The notes: a model not told the origin generated them from the letters alone. Counted from the stretch's first letter, positions 8,026 to 16,724 are shown. The stretch is 64,000 nucleotides of DNA from Anaerocolumna jejuensis DSM 15929 (GCF_900142215.1 NZ_FRAC01000009.1:1-64000), one strand, 5' to 3'. A program made the numbers and translations.

Positions 8026-9591
8026 TCAAGGTTTCCGCTCCAGCAATACGACGGTTTCAACATGATTTGTGCAAGGAAACATATCCACGCAACAAACCCT
8101 CTCCACCTTATATCCTCTCACCTGCAGCACCACCAAATCCCTTGCCAAACTCGTAGGTTTACATGAAATATACACAATCCTGTCAACCCCATACTGAATT
8201 ATCTTCTCCAACGCCTTCGGATTCACTCCATCCCTCGGCGGATCAAGCACAATCAAATCAGGCTTTTCTTCTATCGTATCAATCACCTTTAACACATCCC
8301 CGGCAATGAACTCACAATTATTAAGCTTATTCCGTGCAGCATTTTCCCTGGCCGCTACTACTGCCTCTTCAACAATCTCTACTCCAATTACCTTCTTCGC
8401 TACCGGTGCAATGAGCTGCGCTATGGTTCCGGTACCGCTGTATAAGTCAAAGATCAGTTTGTCCTTTGTCTCTCCGACAAATTCTCTTGCTGTATCGTAA
8501 AGTACCTCTGCCCCAAGGGAGTTTGTTTGAAAAAAAGAAAAAGTTGATATTTTAAAGGTCAAACCTAACAGCTCTTCATAAAAATAATCCTGCCCATATA
8601 TGATATCGGTTCTGTCACTCTGTACAACATCTGCCTGACTGTCATTTACTGTATGGAGGAACCCTACTATACTCCCGGCGATAGGAAGGCTTAGAAGCCT
8701 TTCCTTTAATTTCTCCAGCATCTGGTTTTCTTCCATCGTACTTGCCTTTTCTACTACTAAAACGCTTGTCTCTTCTGCTGCAAGGCTTGTCTTTTCCGCT
8801 GCTGCAGGTCTTTTCTCTTCTGTTACAGGGCTTGTCTTTTCTGTTGCTGCAGGACTTGTCTTTTCATTACCAAATTCCGCAGATTTTCCAATAGTCTGCT
8901 CCTCCCTTTCCATCCCGGCAGGGCCACAAGGCTCCCACTGGGAGGAGGTTATCAGATTAATTAGAATTTCGCCGGTCTTTTCTGCCCTGCGTACCAGAAG
9001 ATGTCTTAAATAACCGACATGGGACATTTTTCGATAAAAATTCAGACCAAGTTCCTTGGAGTAATCCAATACACAAGTCAATATCATATTATAATCCGGA
9101 TGAACAATGCAACAGCCTGTAGTTGTGACAATATCATGAAAACTGCCTTTTTTATGAAGTCCTAAGCATAATGGTCCGTCTTTTACTTCGTCTCCGAATG
9201 AAAACTCCATCTTATTCCGATACTCCCATTGTTTGGGGCTTCCCTTTATTCCCTGAAAGGGTAATTCCTCCGTAACTGCACCAAGTAGTCTCTTTACCTG
9301 CTCTTCTTTTATGTTTAGCTGGGTTTCATAGGGGATTGTCTGGTAATTGCAGCCGCCGCAGGGACCAAAATGTCCGCATTTTGGCTCCACTGTCTCAAGG
9401 GGTGATTTTTCAACTATTTCGAGGAGGCGTCCTTCGCTCTTCCCTTTTCTGGCTTTGGTTATAGAAAAGCTTACCTTCTGCCCTGTAATGGTGTTTTTTA
9501 TAATGACCTTTTCGCCTTCTATATTAACGATTCCTTTTCCCGGAAAATCTATTCTTTCTATTACGCCTGTATATTGAGTTCCTTTTTTCAT
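8026..9591 (-). CDS. rlmD: 23S rRNA (uracil-5-)-methyltransferase, RlmD/RumA type
   Basis: 521 residues. An N-terminal TRAM domain (1-60), iron-sulphur cysteines C72, C78 and C81 (CGHFGPCGGC) with a further TGCC near 160, then the SAM domain: FDLYSGTGT (motif I), LDPPRDGVNP (motif IV) and ISCKPTSLARD with catalytic C477. Methylates a uracil of 23S rRNA. GGAGATACAGG precedes the ATG. Odd feature: residues about 224-290 are a low-complexity Glu/Lys/Thr/Ser/Ala insert built from degenerate EKTSPAA-like units, placed between the Fe-S part and the catalytic domain, where relatives are shorter. Its 3' end (core 8043-8064) is copied three times to the left, and this gene is known in other Firmicutes as an integration site for phages and ICEs. 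Confidence 0.93.
   Translation of the reverse strand: MKKGTQYTGVIERIDFPGKGIVNIEGEKVIIKNTITGQKVSFSITKARKGKSEGRLLEIVEKSPLETVEPKCGHFGPCGGCNYQTIPYETQLNIKEEQVKRLLGAVTEELPFQGIKGSPKQWEYRNKMEFSFGDEVKDGPLCLGLHKKGSFHDIVTTTGCCIVHPDYNMILTCVLDYSKELGLNFYRKMSHVGYLRHLLVRRAEKTGEILINLITSSQWEPCGPAGMEREEQTIGKSAEFGNEKTSPAATEKTSPVTEEKRPAAAEKTSLAAEETSVLVVEKASTMEENQMLEKLKERLLSLPIAGSIVGFLHTVNDSQADVVQSDRTDIIYGQDYFYEELLGLTFKISTFSFFQTNSLGAEVLYDTAREFVGETKDKLIFDLYSGTGTIAQLIAPVAKKVIGVEIVEEAVVAARENAARNKLNNCEFIAGDVLKVIDTIEEKPDLIVLDPPRDGVNPKALEKIIQYGVDRIVYISCKPTSLARDLVVLQVRGYKVERVCCVDMFPCTNHVETVVLLERKP
8746..8880 (-). repeat. Degenerate tandem repeat inside rlmD
   Basis: Repeated CTTGTCTTTTC-type units, about 30-36 bases apart on the plus strand, encode the EKTSPAA-like low-complexity insert of RlmD. 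The reading frame is kept. Confidence 0.6.
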
Positions 9592-9902
9592 CCTGTATCT
9601 CCTGCTATATTTAATTAATGTTGTTTTTAAAATGCTTTACTTCTGCAGCCATCCTGTTTCAGTCTGCGAAGTTTATTATACGTCATACTATTAAGCTTTG
9701 TCTAGAAGAACTGCCTATTATTGTATCTTTACATGCAAAGTCTACGGTGCTACAATGTGTTTCAGCTTTCCTATTATGAGATTGCTTCATACAGAATATA
9801 TTATTTTTCCATATTTATTATTTGATGGAATTGCCGCCTTTTGGGATATACTATAGGAAAGAATTACAATGTCAAATGAAATGTGATAGAAAGGAATCCA
9901 AT

Positions 9903-11273
9903 ATGAAATCTCACAAATCCAAATTTGTTTGCTTATTATTACTGTTAGCCCTATTTGTTTCCGGCTGCAGCAGAATTACTCCTTCTGCTCCTAAGGATAA
10001 TTCTTCTCTGGATACCACTACTCCCACACCGGATTCCGGGACGGAGGATATTACCGATACGCCGGAGGATACCGGTGAACCTGCCACAAATGTTCCGATT
10101 CCCTCTATCAATCCGGATGATAATGCGGTCCAGGCACCGACGGATGGACTTGATGATTCCGATGTAACCAGTCCGGTTTCAGGTAATGGCACTGTTTCAG
10201 GAACTCCAACCGGTACTCCGTCAGTTACTCCCTCCTCCGATAGCAGTACCAAGGATAATGATTCTTATGAGGCCAGAGCTACGGAGCTCGTCTCAGATAT
10301 GACCCTGGCGGAAAAGGTGGGGCAGATGTTTTTTGTCCGGCTTAGAAAAGACAGCGGACGGAAGGATGTTACGGATTATCACCTGGGCGGATATATTCTG
10401 TTTGGTGATGATTTTAAGAATGAAACAGGTACCGGTATAAAAAAGCTGCTTAACAGCTATCAGGAGGCTTCTTCTATTCCCCTGCTTATTGGGGTGGATG
10501 AAGAAGGAGGTACTGTCAACCGTCTCAGCAAATACCCTGCTTTTCGAAGCACTCCTTTTGAGTCTCCCATGGATTTATACAAGAATGGCGGTTTTGAGGC
10601 AATTCAGGCTGATACCAAGGAAAAGGCCGAGCTGCTATTAGGACTTGGCATTAATGTAAACCTTGCTCCTGTGGGTGATGTTTCTACTAATTCAAGTGAC
10701 TTTATTTATAAACGTTCCTTTGGAAAGGATGCCAAGGCTACTGCCAATTATGTCAGAACCGTGGTTTTGGAAATGAAGCAGGATAAGATTGGAAGCGTCT
10801 TAAAGCATTTTCCGGGTTACGGAAGCAATGTTGATACCCATACGGGAATTGCTACGGACACCAGAAAGTATGACCAATTTGTTAAAAATGATTTTCTTCC
10901 CTTTCAGGCCGGTATTGAAGCCGGTGCCGACAGCATTTTAGTATCCCATAATATTGTTACTTCCATGGATAAGGATCATCCGGCGTCCCTTTCTCCTGAT
11001 GTGCATGATATTATTAGAGATACCCTGGGCTTTGAAGGGGTGATTATGACAGATGACCTTAGTATGGATGCCATTAAGGATTATACTTCTAATGAAAAAG
11101 CAGCCGTACAGGCTATTAAGGCCGGTAATGATCTTTTGATTGCCAGTGATTTTGATACACAGATTCCTGCAGTATTAGATGCTCTCAAGAAAGGCACTCT
11201 CAATGAGGAACGCATTGATGCTTCTGTTACCCGAATCCTTGTCTGGAAGCTCAAGCTGGGTATACTTCAATAG
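9903..11273 (+). CDS. Glycoside hydrolase family 3 lipoprotein (NagZ-like beta-N-acetylhexosaminidase)
   Basis: 456 residues from the ATG at 9903 (AAAGGA upstream); an earlier in-frame ATG at 9822 lacks a ribosome site. Lipoprotein signal with lipobox FVSGC (Cys 22), then a Ser/Thr/Pro/Asp-rich linker to about residue 115 (DTTTPTPDSG, SGTPTGTPSVTPSS), then the GH3 domain. GVDEEGGTVNRL binds sugar, KHFPGYGSNVDTHTG (about 301) carries the His acid/base of NagZ-type enzymes, and VIMTDDLSMDAI (about 384) the Asp nucleophile. Likely trims GlcNAc from muropeptides or other glycans at the cell surface. Single gene, transcribed away from rlmD. Confidence 0.88.
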   Translation: MKSHKSKFVCLLLLLALFVSGCSRITPSAPKDNSSLDTTTPTPDSGTEDITDTPEDTGEPATNVPIPSINPDDNAVQAPTDGLDDSDVTSPVSGNGTVSGTPTGTPSVTPSSDSSTKDNDSYEARATELVSDMTLAEKVGQMFFVRLRKDSGRKDVTDYHLGGYILFGDDFKNETGTGIKKLLNSYQEASSIPLLIGVDEEGGTVNRLSKYPAFRSTPFESPMDLYKNGGFEAIQADTKEKAELLLGLGINVNLAPVGDVSTNSSDFIYKRSFGKDAKATANYVRTVVLEMKQDKIGSVLKHFPGYGSNVDTHTGIATDTRKYDQFVKNDFLPFQAGIEAGADSILVSHNIVTSMDKDHPASLSPDVHDIIRDTLGFEGVIMTDDLSMDAIKDYTSNEKAAVQAIKAGNDLLIASDFDTQIPAVLDALKKGTLNEERIDASVTRILVWKLKLGILQ

Positions 11274-11313
11274 GCTCTTATGCAAAAAACTTAACCATCC
11301 TACACAAAAAACA

Positions 11314-11373
11314 AAAATCCATGAAATGCAGTCAGGGCACGGATTCCAGCCTTTATAGCAATTCATGGATTTT
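11314..11373. terminator. Bidirectional terminator between GH3 and GNAT genes
   Basis: A perfect 12-bp stem, AAAATCCATGAA (11314-11325) with TTCATGGATTTT (11362-11373), loop 36 bases, between convergent genes. Confidence 0.75.
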
Positions 11374-11395
11374 GTGGTACGCTAATTATTAATTC

Positions 11396-11884
11396 TTACT
11401 CTTCTGCTAATTTTCTGATATCCTCACCTGTCAAACGGTAAGTTCTCCACTCATCCAGGTGCTTTGCTCCAAGACTTTCGTAAAAGGTAATGGAAGGCTT
11501 ATTCCAATTCAGGCAGGACCATTCCATTCTGGGGCAGCCTCTTTTTACAGCTTCTCCTGCCACTGTTCCCAGCAAATCTTTTCCATAGCCCATTCCTCTG
11601 AATTCCGGCTTTACATAGATATCCTCTAAATAGATACCTGCTTTTCCGTTAAAGGTTGAGAAATTAAAGAAGTATATGGCATAGCCGATAGGCCTGCCCT
11701 CAAATTCCGCAATTAACGTCTTGGCTGCCCCTTGATGAAAAAGGGAATCCTTTAGAATTTCTTCTGTAGCTGTTACCAGATTCTCCATTTTTTCATAGGC
11801 TGCCAGTTCTATGATTAAGTTCAGGATAGCCTTGGTGTCTTCCTCTTTGGCTTCCCGCACTACAAACCTGTCATCTCTTATCAT
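11396..11884 (-). CDS. GNAT acetyltransferase, diamine/spermidine N-acetyltransferase-like
   Basis: 162 residues, a single GNAT domain. LEDIYVKPEFRGMGYGKDLL carries the acetyl-CoA-binding R/QxxGxG/A loop, and the C-terminal NWNKPSITFYESLGAKHLDEW is typical of the SAT1-like subgroup that acetylates polyamines or thialysine. AGAGGAAAC precedes the ATG at 11884. Stands alone between a convergent GH3 gene and a repeat-rich gap. The substrate is inferred from subgroup resemblance only. Confidence 0.82.
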   Translation of the reverse strand: MIRDDRFVVREAKEEDTKAILNLIIELAAYEKMENLVTATEEILKDSLFHQGAAKTLIAEFEGRPIGYAIYFFNFSTFNGKAGIYLEDIYVKPEFRGMGYGKDLLGTVAGEAVKRGCPRMEWSCLNWNKPSITFYESLGAKHLDEWRTYRLTGEDIRKLAEE

Positions 11885-11984
11885 ATGTTTCCTCTTTTCC
11901 TGTTATAGTTCCTGTATTTTAATATAGTTTCTCTCTTTTAATATGGAGTGTGTAAGTGCTTTTCTTTCACACTAACAGCCATGC

Positions 11985-12112
11985 CTTCCCAACACGCCGC
12001 AAGATTGGGCCGATGATTTCGCAGGCAAAATTTTGTGTGTGAAAATTGCTTTTTAATTTTCACACTATTCCCCATGCATATTACAAGCTTGCTTGTGATA
12101 CTGCCCTAATAG
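11985..12112. repeat. Dispersed intergenic repeat, copy 1
   Basis: The core CGCCGCAAGATTGGGCCGA... through TTTTGTGTGTGAAAATTGC (about 11989-12066) recurs at 18326-18402 almost unchanged. The following short hairpin unit (12071-12112, TTACAAGCTTGCTTGTGATA) recurs at about 18252-18289, 34675-34705 and 48413-48450. Confidence 0.8.
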
Positions 12113-12115
12113 CAA

Positions 12116-12143
12116 GTTTAAAAATGCATCGCATTTTTAAAAC
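12116..12143 (-). terminator. Terminator of the SagB-DUF503 operon
   Basis: GTTTAAAAATGC pairs with GCATTTTTAAAAC around an ATC loop, just past the DUF503 stop; A/T-rich at both ends, so it may work both ways. Confidence 0.6.
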
Positions 12144-12148
12144 TATAA

Positions 12149-12430
12149 CTATAATATCTCTCTTTGAATTCTGGTAATTTCACCTTCGGTATTACTTTCT
12201 ATAAAAGACAGGACATTATCCACGATACTGTCAGCCTGCTTGGTATCTCCTGCTACGCAGGCAATCCCAAATACGGCTGTCTGATGGGTATCCTGCTCTG
12301 CCACTTCTCCTGCGGACAGGTTAAATTGATTTCTTAACTTACTGCACAGGCTCTTTACCACCATACGCTTTTCCTTTAAAGAATGTACCCAGGGCATATA
12401 CAGCCATATCTGTAAGGTTCCGATTCTCAT
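12149..12430 (-). CDS. DUF503 (YlxP-like) small protein
   Basis: 93 residues. The N-terminus MRIGTLQIWLYMPWVHSLKEKRMVVKSL is diagnostic of DUF503, especially the SLKEKR motif, and the C-terminal half (AGDTKQADSIVDNVLSFIE) fits. The family is small, alpha/beta, widespread in Firmicutes (YlxP beside translation genes in Bacillus), with no firmly known activity. The start lies 2 bases after the stop of the upstream SagB-type gene, so the two are co-transcribed. Confidence 0.88.
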   Translation of the reverse strand: MRIGTLQIWLYMPWVHSLKEKRMVVKSLCSKLRNQFNLSAGEVAEQDTHQTAVFGIACVAGDTKQADSIVDNVLSFIESNTEGEITRIQREIL

Positions 12431-12432
12431 AG

Positions 12433-13215
12433 TCAGCTCTCTTTTACTTTCTTACCGACTGCTGCTGCATATACAGCGAATTCGCTGTCCTCTTCCAAAG
12501 AGTATGCCCTTGTCAATCCAATAAGGCTGTCGGTCAACTGCTGATCGTAGGCTCCGATTGCACATACGCCGCATCCGATGGCTCCTCCGGCCAGATAAAG
12601 GTTCTGGCAGATATGTCCGGCATCCAATAGTGCGTATTTCTGGGCATCCACCGTATAGCGCCATTCGCTGCGGTAGGGCACGACACTCCATACAAAGCAT
12701 ACCGGGGCTCCTCCGGCAAAGCTTTGCCCTAAGAAGGCCTTTGTCACTTTATTCTCCTGGTCACTGTCTTCCCTTATCAATTCTAATTCATGGGTAAGAG
12801 GCAGATAATGGTAAAGGCCCTGGTTAAGTCCCTCTACCCTGTTTACAAACAAATATGTCTCAAAAGGATGCCTTGCTCCTGCTGAAGGTACGGTGCGGAG
12901 CGTTGCCTTTCTTTTATTACCGATTACACCTTTTACTCCCTGGGTAGCCCAAAGGAGGAAGGACAGTTCCTTTAAGGTCAAGGCTTCTTCTGCATACTTT
13001 CTCTTGCTGGTCCGGTTATTTAGTACACTTAGGAAATTGCCATCTGTTATGATATCTTCAAATTCTTTGGAAAGCTGTACAACGGTATCCGTAGATTTTT
13101 CATTTGATAATAACGGCTGGGGCAGCCCCTTCGCCTCATCACTTTCCACCTCGTAATCGGATGTTTTCATAATTTCCCTTCCCTGAATAATTTTTTGCTT
13201 ATAGATATGTTCCAT
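12433..13215 (-). CDS. SagB/ThcOx-type nitroreductase-fold dehydrogenase
   Basis: 260 residues. NNRTSKRKYAEEALTLKELSFLLWATQG is the typical start of SagB-type FMN oxidoreductases; TVPSAGARHPFETYLFV, GLYHYLPLTHELEL and QNLYLAGGAIGCGVCAIGAY follow in family order. Relatives oxidise azolines in peptide natural products, but many stand-alone copies in anaerobes have no peptide cluster and unknown substrates; none is seen nearby. AAGGAGAG lies just before the ATG at 13215. First gene of a two-gene unit with DUF503. Confidence 0.88.
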   Translation of the reverse strand: MEHIYKQKIIQGREIMKTSDYEVESDEAKGLPQPLLSNEKSTDTVVQLSKEFEDIITDGNFLSVLNNRTSKRKYAEEALTLKELSFLLWATQGVKGVIGNKRKATLRTVPSAGARHPFETYLFVNRVEGLNQGLYHYLPLTHELELIREDSDQENKVTKAFLGQSFAGGAPVCFVWSVVPYRSEWRYTVDAQKYALLDAGHICQNLYLAGGAIGCGVCAIGAYDQQLTDSLIGLTRAYSLEEDSEFAVYAAAVGKKVKES

Positions 13216-13344
13216 TTATACTCTCCTTTCTGACGTATTTTACCTGTCTTTCCAGTAAAACTGTCTCCCTTTTATTTTAAGATTCTTCCTGGTTTCTTAT
13301 GCAAAATTATACCAAAATAAAAATTTCCGTAACCGGATAAGCAC

Positions 13345-14376
13345 TTACTTTTTAAACCTTTTCTTTAAGAATTCACACAAGGCTTCGACACTTGCCGGTG
13401 TAGTGGCCCAGGAGGTGACAAAGCGGACGGCGCTTTCACCATTTCCCATGCTTTTTTGCACGGAGAACAGAAATTCCTCCTGCAGTTCCTCCAGAAATTC
13501 ATCCGGGAGTATTGGAAATAGCTGATTACTTACGGGCGGTGCCAGAAATTCCATTCCCAGGGATTTAAGAGTGTCTCCTATCCTTCCTGCCATCTCATTG
13601 GCGTGCTCCCCCAGTTCATAGAACAGACTATCGGAAAACAGTGCTTCAAACTGTATTCCCGCAACAAAGCCCTTTGCCATCAATGCTCCTCTTTGCTTGA
13701 TTAGATAACGGAAATTGGCTTTTAGCTCCTCTTTTACAATAACAAGAGCTTCTCCAAGAAGGGCTCCGTTCTTTGTTCCGCCGATATAAAATACATCCGT
13801 AAGCTCTGCAATATCGGACAGCTCCAGGTCGTTTTCCCTTGAAGCAAGTGCAGAACCTAATCTTGCTCCGTCCAGGAATAATAAAAGTCCCTCTCGATTA
13901 CATAACTGGCGTATTTTGTAAATCTCTTCCTTTGTATATACGGTGCCAAGCTCTGTAGAATCTGAAATATACACCATAGCCGGCTTTACCATATGTTCAT
14001 CACTGTGGAACCTTACTGCCTCAAGGATGTCCTCCGGGATAACCTTACCCTCCCTGTTCGGTACTGTTATTACTTTATGCCCCGTTGCTTCAATTGCGCC
14101 TGTTTCATGAACATTTATATGTCCGGTATCAGCGGCAATAACACCTTCATAGGGTCTTAAAAAGGAGGATATTACAATAAGGTTTGTCTGAGTTCCTCCC
14201 GGAATGAAATGAATATCAGCCTTCTCATTCCCAAGCAGCTTCTTAATATATTCCTTCGCTTTTGCCGTATGTGTATCTTCACCATAACCTGCATTCTGCT
14301 CTAAATTACTCTTCATTAACAGCTCCAATACCTTTGGATGGGCACCTTCACTGTAATCATTCATAAAACTGTACAT
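13345..14376 (-). CDS. ltaE: Low-specificity L-threonine aldolase (PLP)
   Basis: 343 residues. Beta-eliminating-lyase fold: GGTQTNLIVISSFLRP, ADTGHINVHETGAIEATGHK, FLDGARLGSALAS (PLP-ring Asp) and YIGGTKNGALLGEA (Schiff-base Lys). Cleaves L-threonine or allo-threonine to glycine and acetaldehyde. Length is normal for the family. Single gene; the ribosome site is weak (GAGGATATAAAA before the ATG at 14376). Confidence 0.9.
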   Translation of the reverse strand: MYSFMNDYSEGAHPKVLELLMKSNLEQNAGYGEDTHTAKAKEYIKKLLGNEKADIHFIPGGTQTNLIVISSFLRPYEGVIAADTGHINVHETGAIEATGHKVITVPNREGKVIPEDILEAVRFHSDEHMVKPAMVYISDSTELGTVYTKEEIYKIRQLCNREGLLLFLDGARLGSALASRENDLELSDIAELTDVFYIGGTKNGALLGEALVIVKEELKANFRYLIKQRGALMAKGFVAGIQFEALFSDSLFYELGEHANEMAGRIGDTLKSLGMEFLAPPVSNQLFPILPDEFLEELQEEFLFSVQKSMGNGESAVRFVTSWATTPASVEALCEFLKKRFKK

Positions 14377-14450
14377 TTTTATATCCTCACGTAGTTGGAT
14401 TTACAGTCATTTTCTTTATCCTTCCTGTCCTTAAATGACTATATAAGAAA

Positions 14451-14477
14451 AGAACAGGACCTTTATCAGTCTGTTCT
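14451..14477 (-). terminator. Hairpin after the small membrane-peptide gene
   Basis: AGAACAG (14451-14457) pairs with CTGTTCT (14471-14477), extended by flanking A/T; lies 40 bases after the peptide stop. Confidence 0.5.
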
Positions 14478-14515
14478 TCTCATTATAGCGGTATGGCAAT
14501 ATATTTGCAAGTGAA

Positions 14516-14596
14516 TCAGCAGGCGAAGATTACCAGCATTGTAATAACTACTAAAAGCATACTTAATTTACGTTCGACATAATATTTTACATCCAT
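14516..14596 (-). CDS. 26-residue single-span membrane peptide next to the DtxR-family gene
   Basis: The frame from ATG 14596 encodes a short cationic start (MDVKYYVERKLS) and one hydrophobic helix (MLLVVITMLVIFAC). GAAAGGAG sits 7 bases before the ATG, an excellent site for so short a frame, and a hairpin follows the stop. It lies 110 bases downstream of the metal-responsive regulator gene on the same strand. No family recognised; a modulator of a transporter is one possibility (inference). Confidence 0.6.
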   Translation of the reverse strand: MDVKYYVERKLSMLLVVITMLVIFAC

Positions 14597-14706
14597 AATA
14601 GCTCCTTTCATAAATATTAAATCTTCAATTCGATATTCTGTGGCACGCAATCAATTGGTTTTTCCATCTAATTTAATTCTCAATTGAATTTATTGGTACA
14701 GTTCAT

Positions 14707-15354
14707 TTATTTTTCATCTACATACACCATTCCGGCAGCCTTATAGCTTAGCTGCTTCTGTGTATTGTCCACTCTTATGGTAACCGGGCCTTCGCAGGCT
14801 CCGAATTCTTCTACTACGACCTTGCTCCCTATGTGGATTCCAAGCTCCTGAAGGTAATCCATCAGGTCATTTTCCTCGGTTACTCTTCGGATTGTGGAGC
14901 TTTCTCCTGCTTGCATCTCCACCAGGCTTTTTAGCTTTGGTATTCTCATCTTACCGTCGGCTTGCGGAATCGCATTTCCATGAGGGCAAAAAGCCGGGTA
15001 ATCCAAATATTTCTCAAGCCTGTCAATCAGTCTTGCCGGTGCTACATGCTCCAGCCTTTCCGCATCCTCGTGAGCTTCGCTCCAGGTATATCCAAGGTGT
15101 TCTATGAGAAATACCTCCCATAGCCTGTGTCCTCTTAAAAGCGTTACGGCTGCTTTCATGCCTTCTTCCGTTAATTTGGTACCCTTGTAAGGCTCATAAA
15201 CAATTAACTCTTCTTTTTGAAGCTTTCCTAACATTTCCGTAACAGAAGCAGGCGATACATTCAATATTTCTGCTATCTGCTTATTATTTACCTGCTGTTC
15301 TGCTCCGCCAAGCTTATATATTTCCTTAATGTAGTCTTCCTTGTTTCGAGTCAT
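14707..15354 (-). CDS. DtxR/MntR-family metal-dependent repressor
   Basis: 215 residues in three parts: winged helix (1-65: YIKEIYKLGG, NVSPASVTEMLGKLQKEELIVYEPYKG), dimerisation and metal domain (66-140: LRGHRLWEVFLIEHLGY, HEDAERLEHVA, CPHGNAIP), and an FeoA/SH3-like C-terminal domain (150-215), as in IdeR-type long members. Senses Mn(II) or Fe(II). A perfect TTAGGTATACCTAA palindrome overlaps its own promoter region, so it is probably autoregulated. A manganese exporter with a manganese riboswitch lies next upstream, which favours manganese as the signal. Confidence 0.9.
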   Translation of the reverse strand: MTRNKEDYIKEIYKLGGAEQQVNNKQIAEILNVSPASVTEMLGKLQKEELIVYEPYKGTKLTEEGMKAAVTLLRGHRLWEVFLIEHLGYTWSEAHEDAERLEHVAPARLIDRLEKYLDYPAFCPHGNAIPQADGKMRIPKLKSLVEMQAGESSTIRRVTEENDLMDYLQELGIHIGSKVVVEEFGACEGPVTIRVDNTQKQLSYKAAGMVYVDEK

Positions 15355-15369
15355 ATTGTTTTCTCCTTT

Positions 15370-15383
15370 TTAGGTATACCTAA
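15370..15383. promoter_or_regulatory. DtxR-family operator
   Basis: Perfect 14-bp palindrome TTAGGTATACCTAA, 15 bases upstream of the regulator start, matching the DtxR/IdeR/MntR half-site TTAGGT. A second half-site-like TACCTAA follows at about 15400. Confidence 0.75.
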
Positions 15384-15468
15384 ATTTAATTTTATTATAT
15401 ACCTAATTTCAAAAATCAGCAAGTGATTTTCACAAAATAATGAAAATGTTTTATAAAAGAGGTTGAAG

Positions 15469-15630
15469 CTTAAAATACACCGTATTTTTCAAGCTAAGCT
15501 CGGTGAAAATTATTTGCTGTATTTTTATAAATCAAGTATACTTAGTAAAAAGCTGGAATTAATTTAAAACAACCGAATCAAATTTTGATAAAAAAATAGC
15601 AGAACCCTTTTTTGGTATCCTGCTGTTTGA
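15469..15630. other. Two hairpins in the dtxR-mntP gap
   Basis: One is around GCTTAAAATAC and GTATTTTTCAAGC (about 15469-15497); the other is AGCAG...CTGCT (about 15598-15627) with a T-rich loop. The second could end the mntP transcript. No gene is seen in 15384-15760. Confidence 0.4.
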
Positions 15631-15761
15631 TGCTGATGCAATCTAAATAAAGATATTGCATCAGCTATCAATATTGAATTTCTTTATTAATTTTGCAGCT
15701 TTTATTAATGTTTAATGCTGCACTTCCATCTTAGTACTGCACCTTGTTAATATTGCATTCG

Positions 15762-15895
15762 TGATTATGTTACTTTCTTAATTATGTTACTTCCTTAATT
15801 ATGTTACTTTCTTAATCATGTTACTTTCTTAATTATGTTACTTTCTTAATCATGTTACTCTTAATCATGTTGGAATCTTAATTATGTTGCATTTT
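15762..15895. repeat. Minisatellite, 17-bp unit
   Basis: About seven tandem copies of TTACTTTCTTAATTATG with T/C and small-deletion variants, just downstream of mntP. The ATTATGTTA core also appears in the unrelated-looking minisatellite at 33955-34235. Confidence 0.85.
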
Positions 15896-15932
15896 TCATT
15901 AATATGATAGTCCTTAATCAACCTGATATCCC

Positions 15933-16517
15933 TTAACTGAGAATCCCAAGATGCTGAAGCAATATCTTTGTGCCAAGACAGACCAGAATAATTCCTCCAG
16001 CCATTTCTGCCTTGGATTTCAGCTTTCCTCCAAAGATGTTACCAATCATCACACCGGCTGCTGATATCAAAAAGGTCACGACACCAATAAAAGAAGTAGC
16101 CATGAGAATATTTACCTTTAAGAAGGCAAAGGTTATACCGACTGCCAGGGCATCAATACTGGTCGCTACGGAAAGCACCAGCATTTCCTTTACATTCAGA
16201 GAGTTATCAACCTCCTTGCAACTGACGCATTCATCTTCTTTCTCTTCTTTTATGGCGCCTTTAATCATGTTAGCACCAATAATTCCAAGCAGGATAAATG
16301 CAACCCAATGATCAATTGCATTTATTTTGTCACTGAACTGTTTTCCCAGAAAATATCCGATCATAGGCATTACCGCCTGAAAGACACCAAAGTACAGTCC
16401 CACAATTACCGGGTGCTTGACGGATATTTTCTTGACGGACAGGCCCTTACAGACTGCAACCGCAAAAGCATCCATTGCAAGTCCTATGGCTAAAATAAGT
16501 AATTCTGCCAGATTCAT
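15933..16517 (-). CDS. mntP: Manganese efflux pump MntP
   Basis: 194 residues, six predicted membrane helices in two inverted repeats of three. Both repeats carry the family Asp motif: AIGLAMDAFAVAVCKG near the start and SVATSIDALAVGITFAF in the middle. A hydrophilic loop with Cys-X2-Cys (ECVSCKE, about 97-101) joins the halves. Exports Mn(II). GGAGAG precedes the ATG. A yybP-ykoY riboswitch with its own promoter lies upstream, so excess manganese should raise expression directly. Confidence 0.95.
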   Translation of the reverse strand: MNLAELLILAIGLAMDAFAVAVCKGLSVKKISVKHPVIVGLYFGVFQAVMPMIGYFLGKQFSDKINAIDHWVAFILLGIIGANMIKGAIKEEKEDECVSCKEVDNSLNVKEMLVLSVATSIDALAVGITFAFLKVNILMATSFIGVVTFLISAAGVMIGNIFGGKLKSKAEMAGGIILVCLGTKILLQHLGILS

Positions 16518-16591
16518 AATTATTCTCTCCTTTTGTGTCTTAAGCCGCTTTGTGCTGTAATTCCTTCTGCATCCCCCTAAGATTTCAGCAA

Positions 16592-16712
16592 GAAAAAAGA
16601 CCCACCTGCAACCTTACGGCTGCAGGTAAGTCTCGTTATTTAAAATAAAGCCAGATAGACGTCTATCAGTATGTTGGCTCTATTACACACAATTGGCTAA
16701 CTACTCCCTTAC
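16592..16712 (-). ncRNA. yybP-ykoY manganese riboswitch with terminator
   Basis: On the minus strand: GTAAGGGAGTAG (P1 5' side, 16712-16701), then GCCAACATACTGATAGAC and a GGCTTT arm, then AACGAGACTTAC (P1 3' side 16630-16626). This follows the conserved GGGGAGUA and GACCUUUCC-type layout of the class. The 3' half of P1 is also the 5' arm of a strong terminator (16599-16633, T-run 16592-16598), so manganese-stabilised P1 would prevent termination: an ON switch for mntP. Confidence 0.87.
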
Positions 16713-16724
16713 TACAGTACATAA

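Noticed and set aside
15762..15895. Possible CRISPR array
   Set aside because: Units are contiguous 17-mers without spacers; it is a minisatellite. The same holds for 33955-34235.
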